Assembly (NCBI GenBank): GCA_025362975.1 | Contig: JANYES010000021.1 | Location: 124,001 to 188,000 of the forward strand | DNA: 64,000 bases | Source of the DNA: Alphaproteobacteria bacterium | GTDB taxonomy: Bacteria > Pseudomonadota > Alphaproteobacteria > Rickettsiales > SXRF01 | Direction: 5' to 3' | Part shown: one piece after another, positions 19,101 to 25,100 of the stretch | Position numbering within the stretch: position 1 is the first letter of the stretch | Layout of the letters: the number at the start of each line of letters is the position of its first letter | Position numbers and translations under genes: made by a program | Notes under the pieces: generated by a model | The model's database searches: none | What the model was told of the DNA's origin: nothing | What the model saw: the letters and a program-made list of their open reading frames with translations, nothing else

Positions 19101-22100
19101 AACGTGCGCTTAACGGTGTCGATCCGTCCATGCGTGACGCGGTGATTGAAGAAACCACGAAAGCAGCGGTGGAAGCCAAAGACAAGACGACTTACGCCAA
19201 AGTTACCGAAGAGATGCTTAAGGAAGGCAAGCTTAAAAAAGGCACCCGCGTCGGCGAACTGGTGGCGGACCCGGCCGGCCAGACTAAAGCGCAGACCATG
19301 CTCGACAATACGATTGGGCAGCTTCGCGCTGAAGAAATTGCGCAGCAGCGCGCCAACGAACGCGCCGATCGCATCGCGGAAGCCAAAAAGAACGGCGCTC
19401 CCTCCCCCGACCCCAAAGCACCCAAACCCGCACGCCTCGCCACCGAACCCTTGCCCTTCGATCCGACAAAACCGTTTGGCGCGGAACAGTTCGTGCAGGG
19501 TTCTAATGGCAAGCCGATGGGCCTGGCGGAACTCACCGACAAAATCACAAGCGGCGAGTATAAAGCATTCACTGACGGTACGATCCTCAACGCTAAGGGC
19601 GAGCTTGTCCTCGCGGTCAGGGACCCGTTAAATCCGGCGCAGGATCGTGTCGTTACCATTCCTAAAGACACGAAAATTCCTCCCGAAGCGCTTGATAACA
19701 TGCTGAAATTCAATAAGCCGGTTGCCAATCGTGCGGCTTCGGAGAATCCATATGAACGCCTGACTGCAGCTGCGCATAAGGTCAACCGTCCGATGAACTG
19801 GGCGATGATGACTATCGGCGGCAAAGGCATGCTGGGCATGAAAAATGAAGACGTTCTGACGTGGCAGGGTGCGGAAAGTATCGCCATGTTCGGTTCGGGC
19901 CTAATGGGTGAAGCCGGTTCGGTTGTCGGCACTAATGCCAAAAACCTGAAATTCGCGGAAATGACCCGCTTCGCGAAAGCAAGCTCCCTCACTGGCGGCC
20001 TTTTGCGCGGCACAGCTACGGCTGCATCGCCGCTGATGCTCAAGGATGGTGTCAAAGATATCCTGCACGTGTTCGGCAGCGATGCGCTTGACTGGGACGA
20101 AAAAGACACACTGGCGCATAACAAAAAACATGCGCAGGAAAATAACAGCGGTACCGGCTTCTTCTTTGGTTACGGCGATGCGAGCTCGCATGACGCACTG
20201 CGGGGCGTGCTGAAAATCGCAACGGCTGCCGAAGGCACCGCAGCAGTCGTAAAAGGCGGCATCAAAGTCGCACAGGTTGGTAAATCGCTGTTTGTGAAAA
20301 AAGCACAAACCAAGCTGGCTCAACAAGTCGCCGTTCAAGTGGGTAAAAAAGTTGCAGCCAGGCTTGTAACCGCCGCTACCGGTTGGGGTGCGGTTATACT
20401 GACGGTCGATTTGCTGTTGGATGTCGCAGTTGATGCTGCTGAACGCCATACTGAAGAAGGCCTCGCGCGTATTAACGAAGGCGTCGGCCAGCGCAACGAT
20501 CTGAAAGGCAAACTTGCCGCTTACAATCCCAACACGCTCTTCGACATGAGGCGCGATATCGGCTTACAGGATGCGTCGAGCCGCAAGGAGTCATACGAGA
20601 GTTATGTTGGCTCAATACGTGCGCCGAGGGAGAAGGTGGAAGCGTATATCGAGATGCAGAACCAGTGGTATACCGCTGCCGAGCGCCTGGCGCAGTACGA
20701 TAAGCGCACCGCTGAAATCAAGGAGCGCCGCAAGGACCATAAGCATTACGAAGATCCTGCCTGGGACAAAACAAAAGAAACGTCGACGGATTTCGACAAA
20801 CGTGTTGAAAGGGAAAGAAAAGCCTCTAGCGATAATGAAAATGCCATCCGTGAACAGGAAGATAAAGAGCTTGCCGATTTCGCAACTAACAGGCCGAAGC
20901 TGGAAGAGCTGCGCGAGAAGTTAAAAGTATCGATTCCAGCAATGGCGACTGAACTCTATGACGAAGTTAAGAAAAACGAAATCGAAGCCATTAAAACCAA
21001 TCCATACCTTGGCGGCGATCCTGTACGCATCGCGGAAGCGCTCAAGAATGTGGACCAGAATGTTAATTACGCCCTTAATGAAACGAGGATGCGTGAAGCC
21101 GTGGGCAGCAAACGCTTAATGCAACGCGCTGAAGTTATCGCGGCCAGGGACAATATTCCGTTCGGCACCAAAGAACGCACGATGCAGATTATGCGTCAGT
21201 ACCCGAATATCGCCTCGCCGCTTGAACGCGCTGGCCTTGTAGCTGAGCTGAGCAATCAGGATCTGCGCATGGAAGGTAAATATGGCCGCAGCCAGTACGA
21301 GCTTGTGTCAAAGGTGCGGGGTAAAGCCGATGCGCTTGCCGAGGAAATCAACCTGATCGGCGCCGATATCCTGAAAGATACGCCAGCGCACTTCTGGAAC
21401 AAAGGACCGTCTGCACCTGACGGGTTCGATGTGCTCAGTTCGTTCGGCGATGCTTCGCGCAAATTCTCGCAGGGTTATGAGCAGGGCAACACCGTTTCAG
21501 AAAGTAATTACGAAGCGATCCGCGTGGTAAACCACATCTGGAGCGGCGCGAAAGATAACAGCTATAGCGCCACGCTTGCAAAAATGCGCGAATACCAGCG
21601 TAAATTGCAGCCCGGTTCGCTTAAAATTCCGCAACAATTCGAAGTAGGTACTAAGAATTACGAACAGTACATGCGTATCGAAAAGATGATGGAAAAAATC
21701 AAGTTGATGGTCGACTTGGAACAGTCCGCCAAAGCCCTTGAACAGACGCCGGACCGTGATGGCAACGTTACCGTTACACGAATGGAAAACAACGGCATGC
21801 CGGCTAAGAAAGAGCCATTTACCGTAAAAATTCCTAGTTTCTCTTCGATGCTTGCCAGAGATGATGCAGCCGCCGGTTCGCGCAATTCGGAAAAGGCGCA
21901 ATTTGCCGCCAAAGTTGAAGGCAACTATAATAAAATCATCGAGGCCGTGCAGCCATTCGACAGCGAGAAAGAACTGTACAAATACTTCGATAGAGCCACG
22001 AAACTTGTCGGTAATAAACTGGCCGTAGTTAGCAATAATAGCATGGATGCGGCGCTGTACACCGGCATGCAGGACAAGATGCTGATCACCGCTATGGAAA

Positions 22101-25100
22101 AAGGCATCATAACACAGGAGCAGCTCGATCAGGCACGCAAAGATTTAAAAGCGAATCTGGACAAAGCCAAAGTGGAAATGAAATCGGATCCGGAGCTGAT
22201 GAAACTTCAGGCCGAAATCAAAGATGCAGACAAGAAATTTGATTCGCTCAAAGACATGGTGCCTGCCCTTATCGACAGAACCGCGATGGTCATGGCGGCG
22301 GAGAAAGACAAAGAATACGTCAAAACACTGGCTGAACTTGATGCCAAAATCGCAGCGCTGCCGGAAGAATCCAAGTCTCTGGCTTATCTCTACACCGACC
22401 AGAAATTGGTGATTCAGACAAAGCAGACCGAGCTGCGCAAGCAGATGGCCGATAAGAAAATCACCAATCCGGAAATCCGCAATACCGCGATGGATACGGT
22501 GATGAACCCGACTTCCATCAAAGACCTTATGGAATTTGAAGCATCGGTTAAGCAAACCATCGCTGACTTGACTGTAAGCGCGAAAACCGACGAAGAAAAA
22601 GCTACGCTGGAAGCCAACAAGGAACAGCTGGCCCAATTGCAGTCTTCCATTAAATCGCTTACCGAAGGCGGTGTTATCGCCGATGTCGGCAAAGTACAGG
22701 AGCTACTTAAAGGAAAAGCAGCCCTGGATGTAAAAGCAGTAGAGTTGAACAACAAAGTATACGTTAAGGCGCAGCAAAAGATTTACGTCGCCAGCGATAT
22801 CGCTTACGGCAAAATCAACGAGGAAGTGCTCAAATACCAGGCGGAAAACGACAAGTTGCTCCAAAAGATCAGCAACGAAAAAGTCGAGGTCCAGCCCGGC
22901 TTCTACAACGAGCAGGCTCTCAATAAATTCCAGAAGGCCCAGCAGACCTACAGACGCTGGAAGGATACACCGCTGCCAGCAAATGCCACCGAAAAAGACC
23001 AGCAAGAAAGGGCCATGCAAACCGCCAGCGCGCAGATGGACATGATGAAAGCCCAGCGCGAATACTACGTGATGGTGGATAAAGAACAGCAACGCATGAC
23101 CAAGTTCTTCAAGGATAAAGGCCAGACGGCTGAAGCAAACATGAGGCCGGAAAACCTGAAGCTGAAGACGAACGTTGCAGCCGAAAACAACACGTTCGAC
23201 AAATGGGCGTCTGAAGCGCTGCGCTCAGCACAGACAGACAAAGGCCGCGCAGCCATTGCCGAATTGGTCAAGATACGCCATGAACTGCTCGAAGCACGCA
23301 CCGACGCATCTTTGATCGGCAGGAATGACGAAAATCCATTTGGTAGCAACCAGACCACATATGAGCTGAGGGAACGCGCAAAGGTGGCCATGAGCCAGCT
23401 CTCACTCGAAGAACGCAAGGCCCTCAACGCCGTAAACGCAACTTACGATGCAACGCTCGAAAAAGCGGCTCCGGCGATGACCGAACAGGAAAAATCATAC
23501 CGCAGGCTCGACCAGTTGGTGCGCGGCTCTGCCGAACGCTCGCAGGTCGAAGACCAAGCTCTCGCCCGCATTTTCAAGCCGAACGGCAACGGCTGGCTAG
23601 AAATTACGGCAGTGCTCCCGGGCAAACCGGGCGAAAGCCCTTCACCGGCGGATGTCGTGCTGGCACGCGAAATGGTGCGCCAGTTGCAAGCAACCGCCCG
23701 TGGCAACGACGCTACCAAATTATTAGATCAGGCAAAAAAAGCGTGGCCCGATATCAACCTGATGGATGAAGCCGGTAGCCGCAAGATCACGGAAGATAAG
23801 CTCGCCAAAGATGGCCTCATTATGGTGCCAACCCAAATGATGGCAGGCAGCGAAACCAAAAAACAGGCAGAGCGTAACTATAATCAGGGCGATAATTATA
23901 AAGTCGCGGCTATGATCTACGACTTTAACGCTCCGGAAACGACATATGTCGCCGTTACGGAAGCCGAAGTCATGCGCATGTTTAAAGAAAACGTTGTGAA
24001 GTATGATTTCGAGCGTGCTTATGAGGGCTTAAAACTCGTCGGCAATGGAAAATTCGTTGGCGCTGACGGTAAAGCGACTGAAGTCGGTAAAGAATTCCTC
24101 AATAAAATTGCGGCAACGACCGTTAAAGTCGACAAAGAAATTACCCTGAGCCCACGCGCGCAGATGATCTACGACGATTTCGTCACAAAGAAAGCAACCG
24201 TCTTCCCGGACATTACGCCGGAATATTCGGCTGCATTCGCTGAGGCTTACAGAAAACTTAATAGCGATCCTACCAAAGCCGAATCGGCGACGGCGATGGA
24301 GGCCGCATCGAGTTTGCGTCCAGGATTGGTAACGTTAGATGGCAGCAACAGGGCCGGTACGCTTGATCAGTCGCTCAAATATATCAAGAAGGGCTTCGAA
24401 AACGCACTAAAAGATAAAATGGATCCGAATACCCCGCGCGATCCGAACTTCGTATCCAGCAAAGCAAGCCAGCTTGAGAATCTTGAAACTGCGCTTGCCA
24501 AGACGACAGCCATTATCAAAGACATGGAAAAGGGCCTCAAAGACAAAGCAGGTATCGATTCAACCCTGATGGCATCGGCACGCAAAGACTTTGAGGAAAT
24601 GCGCAGGCAGGCGGTTACCATGCGCTTTGAATTGGCGCAGGCTACTCTCGATGGCGCCACCCAGGAATATAGCCTTGAGCAAATTGTTGAAGGCAAAGTA
24701 TCTAGCCTGATGCCGGACATAAATCCGAATAAGACAGACATTGAACCGGAAGAAAAAGCTAAACGTATTAAAGCTCTGGATATCAATGAACCAGGCATTT
24801 CAACGGAAGAAAAACTAAAACGCGTCGAGATGAATTATAATCTTGTTACACTTAGGGCAGAAACGCTTGAGATCGAATCAAATCAGGAATCCGGCAGAAA
24901 GTATGACAGCTCTGGCCGTTACCAATATGGCGAAGACTCTTATGTGTTCAAGGTAAGGCAGGATAAAATAGACGCAGGCGATAAACTTATGCAAACATTG
25001 GCAAACTACGACGGCCCTCCGCTTGAGTTGACCCAGCAACAGAAAGACACGCTGAACCTGCTCATGGAAGTTAAAGTTAAAGGCAGTGCAGTCAACGGAA

